Part shown: piece after piece, positions 38,136 to 51,049 of the stretch | Layout: each line of letters starts with the position of its first letter | Position numbering within the stretch: position 1 is the first letter of the stretch | DNA from: Archivesica marissinica | Taxonomy: Eukaryota; Mollusca; Bivalvia; Venerida; Vesicomyidae | Direction: 5' to 3' | DNA: 64,000 nt | Assembly (NCBI GenBank): GCA_014843695.1 | Contig: CM026404.1 | Coordinates: 80,112,847 to 80,176,846 of the forward strand | Notes under the pieces: model-generated | Databases searched by the model: none | Seen by the model: the letters and a program-made list of their open reading frames with translations, nothing else | What the model was told of the DNA's origin: nothing | Translations under genes and position numbers: made by a program

Positions 38136-38261
38136 ATAAAGAATACACACCTGCAGTGGAAATAACTGATAAATGGCGAACGTACACAGAGCAGAAACTG
38201 ATAACCCAGGGCATATAAAAGCGCAGGCCCTTGGCGCACTTCATCAGAACAAGTGTACATT

Positions 38262-38667
38262 ATGATGGAGTGTCAGGCTAGAGTAGCCCTGCTGCTAATG
38301 TATCCTGCAGCTTCACGGCAGGCACAAATGAAGCTGCATCATGTTGAGATTGACCTCAGGAGAAGGCACTGCAGGGGATGATGGTGCTAACTGACATGGC
38401 TGGGTCCCGAGAAATGCCAGGAGTTTGGTCTGTACGACCAGCTGATCGTCGAACTGCTGCACGAGGCCCCATGTCATTCTGAAACTTCATGCGCATGCCT
38501 CCTGAGATGTTTAATGAGGTGTTGGCATGTGTGGGGCCGCGCATCATGAAGCAATACATATGGATGAGGTGCAACCGCTGGAGCCAGGGTTGACTTTGGC
38601 TATCATGCGTCTGGTTTTGAACTGTGATGTACACAACACTCTGTAACCGTTGCGTGTCTGTTTGACA
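38262..38667 (+). pseudogene. PIF/Harbinger transposase relic (N-terminal part)
   Basis: Remnant of a PIF/Harbinger (HARBI1-like) transposase, the DDE enzyme that moves these elements. It is readable in three successive frames. Frame 1 from ATG 38262 gives ECQARVALLLMYPAA and, after in-frame stops at 38379 and 38388, WLGPEKCQEFGLYDQLIVEL. A shift then gives FMRMPPEMFNEVLACVGPR (from 38486). A second shift gives LEPGLTLAIMRLVLN, ending at the stop at 38644. This order (WL..., FGLYDQL.EL, F.RMPPE.F...VGPRI, L.PGL.LAI..R.L) matches the N-terminal third of the family from memory. The catalytic DDE region is missing: the relic ends where the 53-bp satellite begins. It carries at least two frameshifts and several stops. 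Confidence 0.75.
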
Positions 38668-38722
38668 TACTGGATGTTTACAGGACATGCACCGGTTCTG
38701 TACAGTATAAATGCCACCGATA
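38668..38722. repeat. Inverted satellite unit (left arm)
   Basis: A single 53-bp-satellite unit in reverse orientation. It is the reverse complement of 38752-38806 at 54 of 55 positions, with a 29-bp spacer (38723-38751) between them. It lies between the transposase relic and the direct array and forms a long head-to-head palindrome. Confidence 0.92.
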
Positions 38723-38751
38723 CTGAATGTGGACAAAACAAACAGCTAGCG

Positions 38752-40375
38752 TATCGGTGGCATTTGTACTGTACAGAACCGGTGCATGTCCTGTAAACAT
38801 CCAGTATTGGTGGTATTTGTACTGTACAGAACCGGTGCATGTCCTGTAAACATCCAGTATTGGTGGTATTGGTACTGTACAGAACCGGTGCATGTCCTGT
38901 AAACATCCAGTATCGGTGCATGTCCTGTAAACATCCAGTATTGGTGGCATTTGTACTGTACAGAACCGGTGCATGTCCTGTAAACATCCAGTATTGGTGG
39001 CATTGGTACTGTACAGAACCGGTGGATGTCCTGTAAACATCCAGTATCGGTGGCATTTGTACTGTACAGAACCGGTGCATGTCCTGTAACCATCCAGTAT
39101 CGGTGGCATTTGTACTGTACAGAACTGGTGCATGTCCTGTAAACATTCAGTATTGGTGGCATTTGTACTGTACAGAACCGGTGCATGTCCTGTAAACATC
39201 CACTATTGGTGGCATTTGTACTGTACAGAACTGGTGCATGTCCTGTAAACATCCAGTATTGGTGGCATTTGTACTGTACAGAACCGGTGCATGTCCTGTA
39301 AACATCCAGTATCAGTGGTATTTGTACTGTACAGAACCGGTGCATGTCCTGTAAACATCCAGTATTGGTGGCATTTGTACTGTACAGAACCGGTGGCATT
39401 TGTACTGTACAGAACTGGTGCATGTCCTGTAAACATCCAGTATCGGTGGTATTTGTACTGTACAGAACCGGTGCATGTCCTGTAAACATCCAGTATTGGT
39501 GGCATTTGTACTGTACAGAACCGGTGGCATTTGTACTGTACAGAACCGGTGCATGTCCTGTAAACATCCAGTATTGGTGGTATTTGTACTGTACAGAACC
39601 GGTGGTATTTGTACTGTACAGAACCGGTGCATGTCCTGTAAACATCCAGTATTGGTGGTATTTGTACTGTACAGAACCGGTGGCATTTGTACTGTACAGA
39701 ACCAGTGGCATTTGTACTGTACAGAACCGGTGCATGTCCTGTAAACATCCAGTATTGGTGGCATTTGTACTGTACAGAACCGGTGCATGTCCTGTAAACA
39801 TCCAGTATTGGTGGCATTTGTACTGTACAGAACCGGTGCATGTCCTGTAAACATCCAGTATTGGTGGCATTGGTACTGTACAGAACTGGTGCATGTCCTG
39901 TAAACATCCAGTATTGGTGGCATTTGTACTGTACAGAACCGGTGCATGTCCTGTAAACATCCAGTATTGGTGGCATTTGTACTGTACAGAACCGGTGCAT
40001 GTCCGTTAAGCATCCAGTATTGGTGGCATTTGTACTGTACAGAACCGGTGCATGTCCTGTAAACATCCAGTATTGGTGGCATTTGTTTGTACTGTACAGA
40101 ACCGGTGCATGTCCTGTAAACATCCAGTATTGGTGGCATTTGTACTGTACAGAACCGGTGCATGTCCTGTAAACATCCAGTATTGGTGGCATTTGTACTG
40201 TACAGAACCGGTGCATGTCCTGTAAACATCCAGTATTGGTGGCATTTGTACTGTACAGAACCGGTGCATGTCCTGTAAACATCCAGTATCGGTGGCATTG
40301 GTACTGTACAGAACCGGTGCATGTCCTGTAAACATCCAGTATCGGTGGCATTTGTACTGTACAGAACCGGTGCAT
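38752..40375. repeat. 53-bp satellite array (about 30 units plus partial units)
   Basis: Head-to-tail 53-bp units, tracked by ACCGGTGCATGTCCTGTAAA. Partial units of about 25 bp (GGTGGCATTTGTACTGTACA inserted again) occur near 39386, 39520, 39601, 39675 and 39702. One unit has a 4-bp gain (TTTGTTTGTACTG, 40082-40094). Minus-strand frames of 370-426 codons cover it in all three frames, because 53 is not a multiple of 3 and the unit has no minus-strand stops. The predicted peptide is three alternating translations of one unit, so I do not call a gene. Confidence 0.96.
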
Positions 40376-40765
40376 GGTCGTTCCACCCATGCCCGAGAGG
40401 GCCAAATAACATACCGCCAGACAAAATAATTTTTTATACGGTGGTGTCCGCTTCCCATATACGGTGATGTGTGACAGATGCATTACATTTCACAGTATCA
40501 CTTTGTTCATTTCGGTACTATTATAATTTATGCAAATGAACAAACAATGAACTTTTGTTGTACAGTAAATATATTTCATGCAAATAAAACAGGGTCTGCC
40601 ATATATTACCACGATGACACTACTTCTCTGCAAGATATTCAATAGCAATAGACAACTCGGCTATAATTAAATGACACTCCCATAGGATCATACGCTTCTA
40701 CTACATCAATTATATAATCAATTAGATCGGCGATGCCATCACTAAAATAAACCCCATAAATTGCC
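40376..40765. other. Unique spacer
   Basis: AT-rich sequence between the 53-bp array and a hairpin, with nothing recognised. The start codons of two of the long artefactual minus-strand frames (40483, 40458) lie here. Confidence 0.5.
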
Positions 40766-40835
40766 TGTAATACCCCACAGATTCTGGGGAGAAAATGATT
40801 GCTCCTTTTCTCCCCGGAATCTGTGAGGTATTACA
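40766..40835. repeat. 30-bp inverted repeat (hairpin)
   Basis: Arms 40766-40795 and 40806-40835 match at 28 of 30 positions when one is reverse-complemented, with a 10-bp loop. The outer end reads TGTAATACCCCACAGATTC. It may be a folded-back mobile-element remnant. It lies 15 bp left of the 18-bp array. Confidence 0.85.
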
Positions 40836-40850
40836 ATTACATAAACGAAC

Positions 40851-41002
40851 GGGTCAAAATAAACAAACAGGTCAAAATAAACAAATTGGTCAAAATAAAC
40901 AAACAGGTCAAAATAAACAAATGGGTCAAAATAAACAAATTGGTCAAAATAAACAAAACAGGTCAAAATAAAGAAACTGGTCAAAATAAAGAAACGGGTC
41001 AA
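40851..41002. repeat. 18-bp minisatellite (about 8 copies)
   Basis: Units of GGTCAAAATAAACAAAC(A), with the last two changed to AAAGAAAC. The plus-strand frame reads a six-residue VKINKQ-type repeat because 18 is a multiple of 3. The array is short and I do not consider it coding. Confidence 0.92.
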
Positions 41003-41177
41003 TCAATCTACTGTAATAACTGATCCAGCCAGGTTTATTTCTCATCTGAGCTCGCAAAGTTCTTGTGCTCAATGTGAGCTTTTTTGATCGCCATATGTTC
41101 ATTATCAACATTTTGCTTCAAACATTTTTTGCTTCAAACATTTTTTGGTCCAATCATCTCGAAACTTCAAAAGATTG
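41003..41177. other. Spacer with small TTTTTTGCTTCAAACA duplication
   Basis: Short AT-rich link between two arrays. It contains two tandem copies of about 19 bp with CTTCAAACATTTTTTG (41116-41150). Confidence 0.6.
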
Positions 41178-42459
41178 CTAAAATGTTTTTGCCCAAGCGT
41201 TATAGGTTTCTAAAATGTTTTTGCCCAAGCATTATAGGTTTGCAATGTTTACCCAAGCATTATAGGTTTCTAATGTTTGCCCAAGCATTATAGATTTCTA
41301 ATGTTTGCCCAAGCATTATAGGTTTCTAATGTTTGTCCAAGCATTATAGGTTTCTAATGTTTACCCAAGCATTATAGGTTTCCAATGTTTGCCCAAGCAT
41401 TATAGGTTTTAATGTTTACCCAAGCATTATAGGTTTTAATGTTTGCCCAAGCATTATAGGTTTCTAATGTTTGCCCAAGCATTATAGGTTTCTAATGTTT
41501 GCCCAAGCATTATAGGTTTCTAATGTTTGCCCAAGCATTATAGGTTTCTAATGTTTGCTCAAGCATTATAGGTTTCTAATGTTTGTCCAAGCATTATAGG
41601 TTTCTAATGTTTGTCCAAGCATTATAGGTTTCTAATGTTTGCCCAAGCATTATAGGTTTCTAATGTTTGCCCAAGCATTATAGGTTTCTAATGTTTGCCC
41701 AAGCATTATAGGTTTGCAATGTTTACCCAAGCATTATAGGTTTCTAATGTTTACCCAAGCATTATAGGTTTCTAATGTTTGCCCAAGCATTATAGGTTTC
41801 TAATGTTTGTCCAAGCATTATAGGTTTCTAATGTTTACCCAAGCATTATAGGTTTCTAATGTTTGTCCAAGCATTATAGGTTTCTAATGTTTGCCAGGTT
41901 TCTAATGTTTGCCCAAGCATTATAGGTTTCTAATGTTTACCCAAGCATTATAGGTTTCTAATGTTTACCCAAGCATTATAGGTTTCTAATGTTTGCCCAA
42001 GCATTATAGGTTTCTAATGTTTGCCCAAGCATTATAGGTTTCTAATGTTTGCCCAAGCATTATAGGTTTCTAATGTTTGCCCAAGCATTATAGGTTTCTA
42101 ATGTTTGCCCAAGCATTATAGGTTTCTAATGTTTGCCAAAGCATTATAGGTTTCTAATGTTTGCCCAAGCATTATAGGTTTCTAATGTTTGCCCAAGCAT
42201 TATAGGTTTCTAATGTTTGCCCAAGCATTATAGGTTTCTAATGTTTGCCCAAGCATTATAGGTTTCTAATGTTTGCCCAAGCATTATAGGTTTCTAATGT
42301 TTGTCCAAGCATTATAGGTTTCTAATGTTTGCCCAAGCATTATAGGTTTCTAATGTTTGTCCAAGCATTATAGGTTTCTAATGTTTGCCCAAGCATTATA
42401 GGTTTCTAATGTTTGTCCAAGTATTATAGGTTTCCAATGTTTGCCCAAGCATTATAGGT

Positions 42460-44900
42460 TTCTAATGTTTGCCCAAGCATTATAGGTTTCTAATGTTTAC
42501 CCAAGCATTATAGGTTTCCAATGTTTACCCAAGCATTATAGGTTTCCAATGTTTGTCCAAGCATTATAGGTTTCTAATGTTTGCCCAAGCATTATAGGTT
42601 TGCAATGTTTGCCCAAGCATTATAGGTTTCCAATGCTTACCCAAGCATTATAGGTTTCCAATGTTTGTCCAAGCATTATAGGTTTCTAATGTTTACCCAA
42701 GCATTATAGGTTTCCAATGTTTGCCCAAGCATTATAGGCTTCTAATGTTTGTCCAAGCATTATAGGTTTCTAATGTTTACCCAAGCATTATAGGTTTGCA
42801 ATGTTTGTCCAAGCATTATAGGTTTGCAATGTTTACCCAAGCATTATAGGTTTCTAATGTTTACCCAAGCATTATAGGTTTCTAATGTTTGCCCAAGCAT
42901 TATAGGTTTCTAATGTTTTTGTCCAAGCATTATAGGTTTCTCATGTTTGCCCAAGCATTATAGGTTTCTAATGTTTGCCCAAGCATTATAGGTTTCTAAT
43001 GTTTACCCAAGCATTATAGGTTTCTAATGTTTGCCCAAGCATTATAGGTTTCTAATGTTTGCCCAAGCATTATAGGTTCCCAATGTTTGCCCAAGCATTA
43101 TAGGTTCCCAATGTTTGCTCAAGCATTATAGGTTTCTAATGTTTGCCCAAGCATTATAGGATTCTAATGTTTGCTCAAGCATTATAGGCTTCTAATGTTT
43201 GCTCAAGCATTATAGGTTTCTAATGTTTGCCCAAGCATTATAGGTTTGCAATGTTTACCCAAGCATTATAGGTTTCTAATGTTTGCCCAAGCATTATAGG
43301 TTTCTAATGTTTACCCAAGCATTATAGGTTTCTAATGTTTGCCCAAGCATTATAGGTTTCTAATGTTTGCCCAAGCATTATAGGTTTGCAATGTTTACCC
43401 AAGCATTATAGGTTTCTAATGTTTGCCCAAGCATTATAGGTTTCTAATGTTTGTCCAAGCATTATAGGTTTCTAATGTTTGCCCAAGCATTATAGGTTTC
43501 TAATGTTTGTCCAAGCATTATAGGTTTCTAATGTTTGCCCAAGCATTATAGGTTTCTAATGTTTGTCCAAGCATTATAGGTTTGCAATGTTTGCCCAAGC
43601 ATTATAGGTTTGCAATGTTTGTCCAAGCATTATAGGTTTCTAATGTTTGCCCAAGCATTATAGGTTTGCAATGTTTGCCCAAGCATTATAGGTTTGCAAT
43701 GTTTGCCCAAGCATTATAGGTTTGCAATGTTTGCCCAAGCATTATAGGTTTCTAATGTTTGCCCAAGCATTATAGGTTTGCAATGTTTGCCCAAGCATTA
43801 TAGGTTTCTAATGTTTGCCCAAGCATTATAGGTTTGCAATGTTTGCCCAAGCATTATAGGTTTGCAATGTTTACCCAAGCATTATAGGTTTGCAATGTTT
43901 GTCCAAGCATTATAGATTTGCAATGTTTACCCAAGCATTATAGGTTTCTAATGTTTGCCCAAGCATTATAGGTTTGCAATGTTTACCCAAGCATTATAGG
44001 TTTGCAATGTTTGCCCAAGCATTATAGGTTTGCAATGTTTACCCAAGCATTATAGGTTTCTAATGCTTGCTCAAGCATTATAGGTTTCTAATGTTTGCCC
44101 AAGCATTATAGGTTTGCAATGTTTACCCAAGCATTATAGGTTTGCAATGTTTGCCCAAGCATTATAGGTTTGCAATGTTTACCCAAGCATTATAGGTTTC
44201 TAATGTTTGCCCAAGCATTATAGGTTTCTAATGTTTGCCCAAGCATTATAGGTTTGCAATGTTTGCCCAAGCATTATAGGTTTCTAATGTTTGTCCAAGC
44301 ATTATAGGTTTGCAATGTTTGTCCAAGCATTATAGGTTTGCAATGTTTGCCCAAGCATTATAGGTTTCTAATGTTTGTCCAAGCATTATAGGTTTCTAAT
44401 GTTTACCCAAGCATTATAGGTTTCTAATGTTTACCCAAGCATTATAGGTTTCTAATGTTTGCCCAAGCATTATAGGTTTCTAATGTTTGCCCAAGCATTA
44501 TAGGTTTCTAATGTTTGCCCAAGCATTATAGGTTTCTAATGTTTGCTCAAGCATTATAGGTTTCTAATGTTTGCCCAAGCATTATAGGTTTGCAATGTTT
44601 ACCAAAGCATTATAGGTTTCTAATGTTTGCCCAAGCATTATAGGTTTCTAATGTTTACCCAAGCATTATAGGTTTGCAATGTTTACCAAAGCATTATAGG
44701 TTTCTAATGTTTGCCCAAGCATTATAGGTTTGCAATGTTTGCCCAAGCATTATAGGTTTCTAATGTTTGCCCAAGCATTATAGGTTTCTAATGTTTGCCC
44801 AAGCATTATAGGTTTCTAATGTTTGTCCAAGCATTATAGGTTTCTAATGTTTGCCCAAGCATTATAGGTTTCTAATGTTTGTCCAAGCATTATAGGTTTC
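42460..44900. repeat. Duplicated block within the 28-bp array, copy 1
   Basis: About 2.4 kb whose series of variants recurs at about 46796-49290. Shared rare variants: CAATGCTTACCC (42631), TAATGTTTTTGTCC followed by TCTCATG (42911), TATAGATTTGCAATG (43911), TAATGCTTGCTC (44061) and TTTACCAAAGC (44682). The offset is 4336 bp, falling to 4280 after two units are lost in the other copy. Confidence 0.82.
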
Positions 44901-46795
44901 AATGTTTGCCCAAGCATTATAGGTTTCTAATGTTTGCCCAAGCATTATAGGTTTCTAATGTTTGTCCAAGCATTATAGGTTTCTAATGTTTGTCCAAGCA
45001 TTATAGGTTTCTAATGTTTGTCCAAGCATTATAGGTTTCTAATGTTTGCCCAAGCATTATAGGTTTCTAATGTTTGTCCAAGCATTATAGGTTTCCAATG
45101 TTTGTCCAAGCATTATAGGTTTCCAATGTTTGCCCAAGCATTATAGGTTTGCAATGTTTGCCCAAGCATTATAGGTTTCTAATGTTTGTCCAAGCATTAT
45201 AGGTTTCTAATGTTTCCAAGCATTATAGGTTTGCAATGTTTGCCCAAGCATTATAGGTTGCAATGTTTGCCCAAGCATTATAGGTTTGCAATGTTGCCCA
45301 AGCATTATAGGTTTCTAATGTTTGCCAAGCATTATAGGTTTGCAATGTTTACCCAAGCATTATAGGTTTGCAATGTTTGCCCAAGCATTATAGGTTTGCA
45401 ATGTTTACCCAAGCATTATAGGTTTCTAATGTTTGCCCAAGCATTATAGGTTTCTAATGTTTGCCCAAGCATTATAGGTTTGCAATGTTTACCCAAGCAT
45501 TATAGGTTTGCAATGTTTGCCCAAGCATTATAGGTTTGCAATGTTTACCCAAGCATTATAGGTTTCTAATGCTTGCTCAAGCATTATAGGTTTCTAATGT
45601 TTGCCCAAGCATTATAGGTTTGCAATGTTTACCCAAGCATTATAGGTTTGCAATGTTTGCCCAAGCATTATAGGTTTGCAATGTTTACCCAAGCATTATA
45701 GGTTTCTAATGCTTGCCCAAGCATTATAGGTTTCTAATGTTTGCCCAAGCATTATAGGTTTGCAATGTTTGCCCAAGCATTATAGGTTTCTAATGTTTGC
45801 CCAAGCATTATAGGTTTCTAATGTTTGTCCAAGCATTATAGGTTTGCAATGTTTGTCCAAGCATTATAGGTTTGCAATGTTTGTCCAAGCATTATAGGTT
45901 TCTAATGTTTGTCCAAGCATTATAGGTTTCTAATGTTTGCCCAAGCATTATAGGTTTCTAATGTTTACCCAAGCATTATAGGTTTCTAATGTTTGTCCAA
46001 GCATTATAGGTTTCTAATGTTTACCCAAGCATTATAGGTTTCTAATGTTTGCTCAAGCATTATAGGTTTCTAATGTTTGTCCATGCATTATAGGTTTCTA
46101 ATGTTTGCTCAAGCATTATAGGTTTCCAATGTTTGTCCAAGCATTATAGGTTTCTAATGTTTACCCAAGCATTATAGGTTTCTAATGTTTGCTCAAGCAT
46201 TATAGGTTTCTAATGTTTGTCCAAGCATTATAGGTTTCTAATGTTTGCTCAAGCATTATAGGTTTCTAATGTTTGCTCAAGCATTATAGGTTTCTAATGT
46301 TTGCCCAAGCATTATAGGTTTCCAATGTTTACCCAAGCATTATAGGTTTCCAATGTTTACCCAAGCATTATAGGTTTCCAATGTTTGCCCAAGCATTATA
46401 GGTTTCCAATGTTTGCCCAAGCATTATAGGTTTCCAATGTTTACCCAAGCATTATAGGTTTCTAATGTTTGCCCAAGCATTATAGGTTTCTAATGTTTGC
46501 CCAAGCATTATAGGTTTCTAATGTTTGCCCAAGCATTATAGGTTTCTAATGCTTGTCCAAGCATTATAGGTTTCTAATGTTTGCCCAAGCATTATAGGTT
46601 TCTAATGTTTGTCCAAGCATTATAGGTTTCTAATGTTTGCCCAAGCATTATAGGTTTCTAATGTTTGCCCAAGCATTATAGGTTTCTAATGTTTGCCCAA
46701 GCATTATAGGTTTCTAATGTTTGCCCAAGCATTATAGGTTTCTAATGTTTGCCCAAGCATTATAGGTTTCTAATGTTTGTCCAAGCATTATAGGT

Positions 46796-49290
46796 TTCCA
46801 ATGTTTGCCCAAGCATTATAGGTTTCTAATGTTTACCCAAGCATTATAGGTTTCCAATGTTTACCCAAGCATTATAGGTTTCCAATGTTTGTCCAAGCAT
46901 TATAGGTTTCTAATGTTTGCCCAAGCATTATAGGTTTGCAATGTTTGCCCAAGCATTATAGGTTTCCAATGCTTACCCAAGCATTATAGGTTTCCAATGT
47001 TTGTCCAAGCATTATAGGTTTCTAATGTTTACCCAAGCATTATAGGTTTCCAATGTTTGCCCAAGCATTATAGGCTTCTAATGTTTGTCCAAGCATTATA
47101 GGTTTCTAATGTTTACCCAAGCATTATAGGTTTGCAATGTTTGTCCAAGCATTATAGGTTTGCAATGTTTACCCAAGCATTATAGGTTTCTAATGTTTAC
47201 CCAAGCATTATAGGTTTCTAATGTTTGCCCAAGCATTATAGGTTTCTAATGTTTTTGTCCAAGCATTATAGGTTTCTCATGTTTGCCCAAGCATTATAGG
47301 TTTCTAATGTTTGCCCAAGCATTATAGGTTTCTAATGTTTACCCAAGCATTATAGGTTTCTAATGTTTGCCCAAGCATTATAGGTTTCTAATGTTTGCCC
47401 AAGCATTATAGGTTTCCAATGTTTGCTCAAGCATTATAGGTTTCTAATGTTTGCCCAAGCATTATAGGTTTCTAATGTTTGCTCAAGCATTATAGGCTTC
47501 TAATGTTTGCTCAAGCATTATAGGTTTCTAATGTTTGCCCAAGCATTATAGGTTTGCAATGTTTACCCAAGCATTATAGGTTTCTAATGTTTGCCCAAGC
47601 ATTATAGGTTTCTAATGTTTACCCAAGCATTATAGGTTTGCAATGTTTACCAAAGCATTATAGGTTTCTAATGTTTGCCCAAGCATTATAGGTTTGCAAT
47701 GTTTACCCAAGCATTATAGGTTTCTAATGTTTGCCCAAGCATTATATGTTTCTAATGTTTGTCCAAGCATTATAGGTTTCTAATGTTTGCCCAAGCATTA
47801 TATGTTTCTAATGTTTGTCCAAGCATTATAGGTTTCTAATGTTTGCCCAAGCATTATAGGTTTCTAATGTTTGTCCAAGCATTATAGGTTTGCAATGTTT
47901 GCCCAAGCATCATAGGTTTGCAATGTTTGCCCAAGCATTATAGGTTTCTAATGTTTGTCCAAGCATTATAGGTTTCTAATGTTTACCCAAGCATTATAGG
48001 TTTGCAATGTTTGCCCAAGCATTATAGGTTTGCAATGTTTGCCCAAGCATTATAGGTTTGCAATGTTTGCCCAAGCATTATAGGTTTCTAATGTTTGCCC
48101 AAGCATTATAGGTTTGCAATGTTTGCCCAAGCATTATAGGTTTGCAATGTTTACCCAAGCATTATAGGTTTGCAATGTTTGTCCAAGCATTATAGATTTG
48201 CAATGTTTACCCAAGCATTATAGGTTTCTAATGTTTGCCCAAGCATTATAGGTTTGCAATGTTTACCCAAGCATTATAGGTTTGCAATGTTTGCCCAAGC
48301 ATTATAGGTTTGCAATGTTTACCCAAGCATTATAGGTTTCTAATGCTTGCTCAAGCATTATAGGTTTCTAATGTTTACCCAAGCATTATAGGTTTGCAAT
48401 GTTTGCCCAAGCATTATAGGTTTGCAATGTTTACCCAAGCATTATAGGTTTCTAATGTTTGCCCAAGCATTATAGGTTTCTAATGTTTGCCCAAGCATTA
48501 TAGGTTTGCAATGTTTGCCCAAGCATTATAGGTTTCTAATGTTTGTCCAAGCATTATAGGTTTGCAATGTTTGTCCAAGCATTATAGGTTTGCAATGTTT
48601 GCCCAAGCATTATAGGTTTCTAATGTTTGCCCAAGCATTATAGGTTTCTAATGTTTGCCCAAGCATTATAGGTTTCTAATGTTTGTCCAAGCATTATAGG
48701 TTTCTAATGTTTGCCCAAGCATTATAGGTTTCTAATGTTTGCCCAAGCATTATAGGTTTCTAATGTTTGTCCAAGCATTATAGGTTTGCAATGTTTGTCC
48801 AAGCATTATAGGTTTCCAATGTTTGCCCAAGCATTATAGGTTTCCAATGTTTGCTCAAGCATTATAGGTTTCTAATGTTTGCCCAAGCATTATAGGTTTC
48901 TAATGTTTGCCCAAGCATTATAGGTTTCTAATGTTTACCCAAGCATTATAGGTTTGCAATGTTTACCAAAGCATTATAGGTTTCTAATGTTTGCCCAAGC
49001 ATTATAGGTTTGCAATGTTTACCCAAGCATTATAGGTTTCTAATGTTTGCCCAAGCATTATAGGTTTCTAATGTTTGCCAAGCATTATAGGTTTCTAATG
49101 TTTGCCCAAGCATTATAGGTTTCTAATGTTTGTCCAAGCATTATAGGTTTCTAATGTTTGCCCAAGCATTATAGGTTTCTAATGTTTGTCCAAGCATTAT
49201 AGGTTTGCAATGTTTGCCCAAGCATTATAGGTTTGCAATGTTTGCCAAGCATTATAGGTTTCTAATGTTTGCCCAAGCATTATAGGTTTC
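46796..49290. repeat. Duplicated block within the 28-bp array, copy 2
   Basis: Counterpart of 42460-44900, with markers at 46967, 47247, 48191, 48341 and 48962. The offset rises to about 4390 near 49281, which fits four extra units and two single-base losses. Confidence 0.82.
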
Positions 49291-51049
49291 AATGTTTGCC
49301 CAAGCATTATAGGTTTGCAATGTTTGCCCAAGCATTATAGGTTTGCAATGTTTGCCCAAGCATTATAGGTTTCTAATGTTTGCCCAAGCATTATAGGTTG
49401 CAATGTTTGCCAAGCATTATAGGTTTCTAATGTTTGCCCAAGCATTATAGGTTTCTAATGTTTGCCCAAGCATTATAGGTTTGCAATGTTTGCCCAAGCA
49501 TTATAGGTTTGCAATGTTTGTCCAAGCATTATAGGTTTGCAATGTTTGCCCAAGCATTATAGGTTTCTAATGTTTGCCCAAGCATTATAGGTTTGCAATG
49601 TTTGCCCAAGCATTATAGGTTTCTAATGTTTGTCCAAGCATTATAGGTTTCTAATGTTTGTCCAAGCATTATAGGTTTGCAATGTTTGTCCAAGCATTAT
49701 AGGTTTGCAATGTTTGTCCAAGCATTATAGGTTTGCAATGTTTGTCCAAGCATTATAGGTTTGCAATGTTTGTCCAAGCATTATAGGTTTGCAATGTTTG
49801 TCCAAGCATTATAGGTTTCTAATGTTTGTCCAAGCATTATAGGTTTGCAATGTTTGTCCAAGCATTATAGGTTTCTAATGTTTGTCCAAGCATTATAGGT
49901 TTCTAATGTTTGTCCAAGCATTATAGGTTTCTAATGTTTGTCCAAGCATTATAGGTTTGCAATGTTTGTCCAAGCATTATAGGTTTCTAATGTTTGTCCA
50001 AGCATTATAGGTTTGCAATGTTTGTCCAAGCATTATAGGTTTCTAATGTTTACCCAAGCATTATAGGTTTCTAATGTTTGTCCAAGCATTATAGGTTTCT
50101 AATGTTTGTCCAAGCATTATAGGTTTCTAATGTTTACCCAAGCATTATAGGTTTCTAATGTTTGTCCAAGCATTATAGGTTTCTAATGTTTGTCCAAGCA
50201 TTATAGGTTTCTAATGTTTGTCCAAGCATTATAGGTTTCTAATGTTTGTCCAAGCATTATAGGTTTCTAATGTTTGTCCAAGCATTATAGGTTTCTAATG
50301 TTTGTCCAAGCATTATAGGTTTCTAATGTTTGTCCAAGCATTATAGGTTTCTAATGTTTGCCCAAGCATTATAGGTTTCCAATGTTTGCCCAAGCATTAT
50401 AGGTTTCCAATGTTTACCCAAGCATTATAGGTTTCCAATGTTTGCCCAAGCATTATAGGTTTCCAATGTTTACCCAAGCATTATAGGTTTCCAATGTTTG
50501 TCCAAGCATTATAGGTTTCTAATGTTTGCCCAAGCATTATAGGTTTCTAATGTTTGCCCAAGCATTATAGGTTTCTAATGTTTACCCAAGCATTATAGGT
50601 TTCTAATGTTTACCCAAGCATTATAGGTTTCTAATGTTTGCTCAAGCATTATAGGTTTGCAATGTTTACCCAAGCATTATAGGTTTGCAATGTTTGTCCA
50701 AGCATTATAGGTTTGCAATGTTTACCCAAGCATTATAGGTTTCTAATGTTTGCCCAAGCATTATAGGTTTGCAATGTTTACCCAAGCATTATAGGTTTCT
50801 AATGTTTACCCAAGCATTATAGGTTTCTAATGTTTGCCCAAGCATTATAGGTTTGCAATATTTGTCCAAGCATTATAGGTTTCTAATGTTTGTCCAAGCA
50901 TTATAGGTTTGCAATGTTTGTCCAAGCATTATCGGTTTGCAATGTTTGTCCAAGCATTATAGGTTTGCAATGTTTGTCCAAGCATTATATGTTTCTAATG
51001 TTTGTCCAAGCATTATAGGTTTGCAATGTTTGTCCAAGCATTATAGGTT

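Noticed and set aside
39203..40483. Minus-strand frame of 426 codons (and 404 and 370 in the other minus frames)
   Set aside because: All three minus frames are open because the 53-bp unit lacks minus-strand stops; the peptide is only three translations of one unit in rotation.
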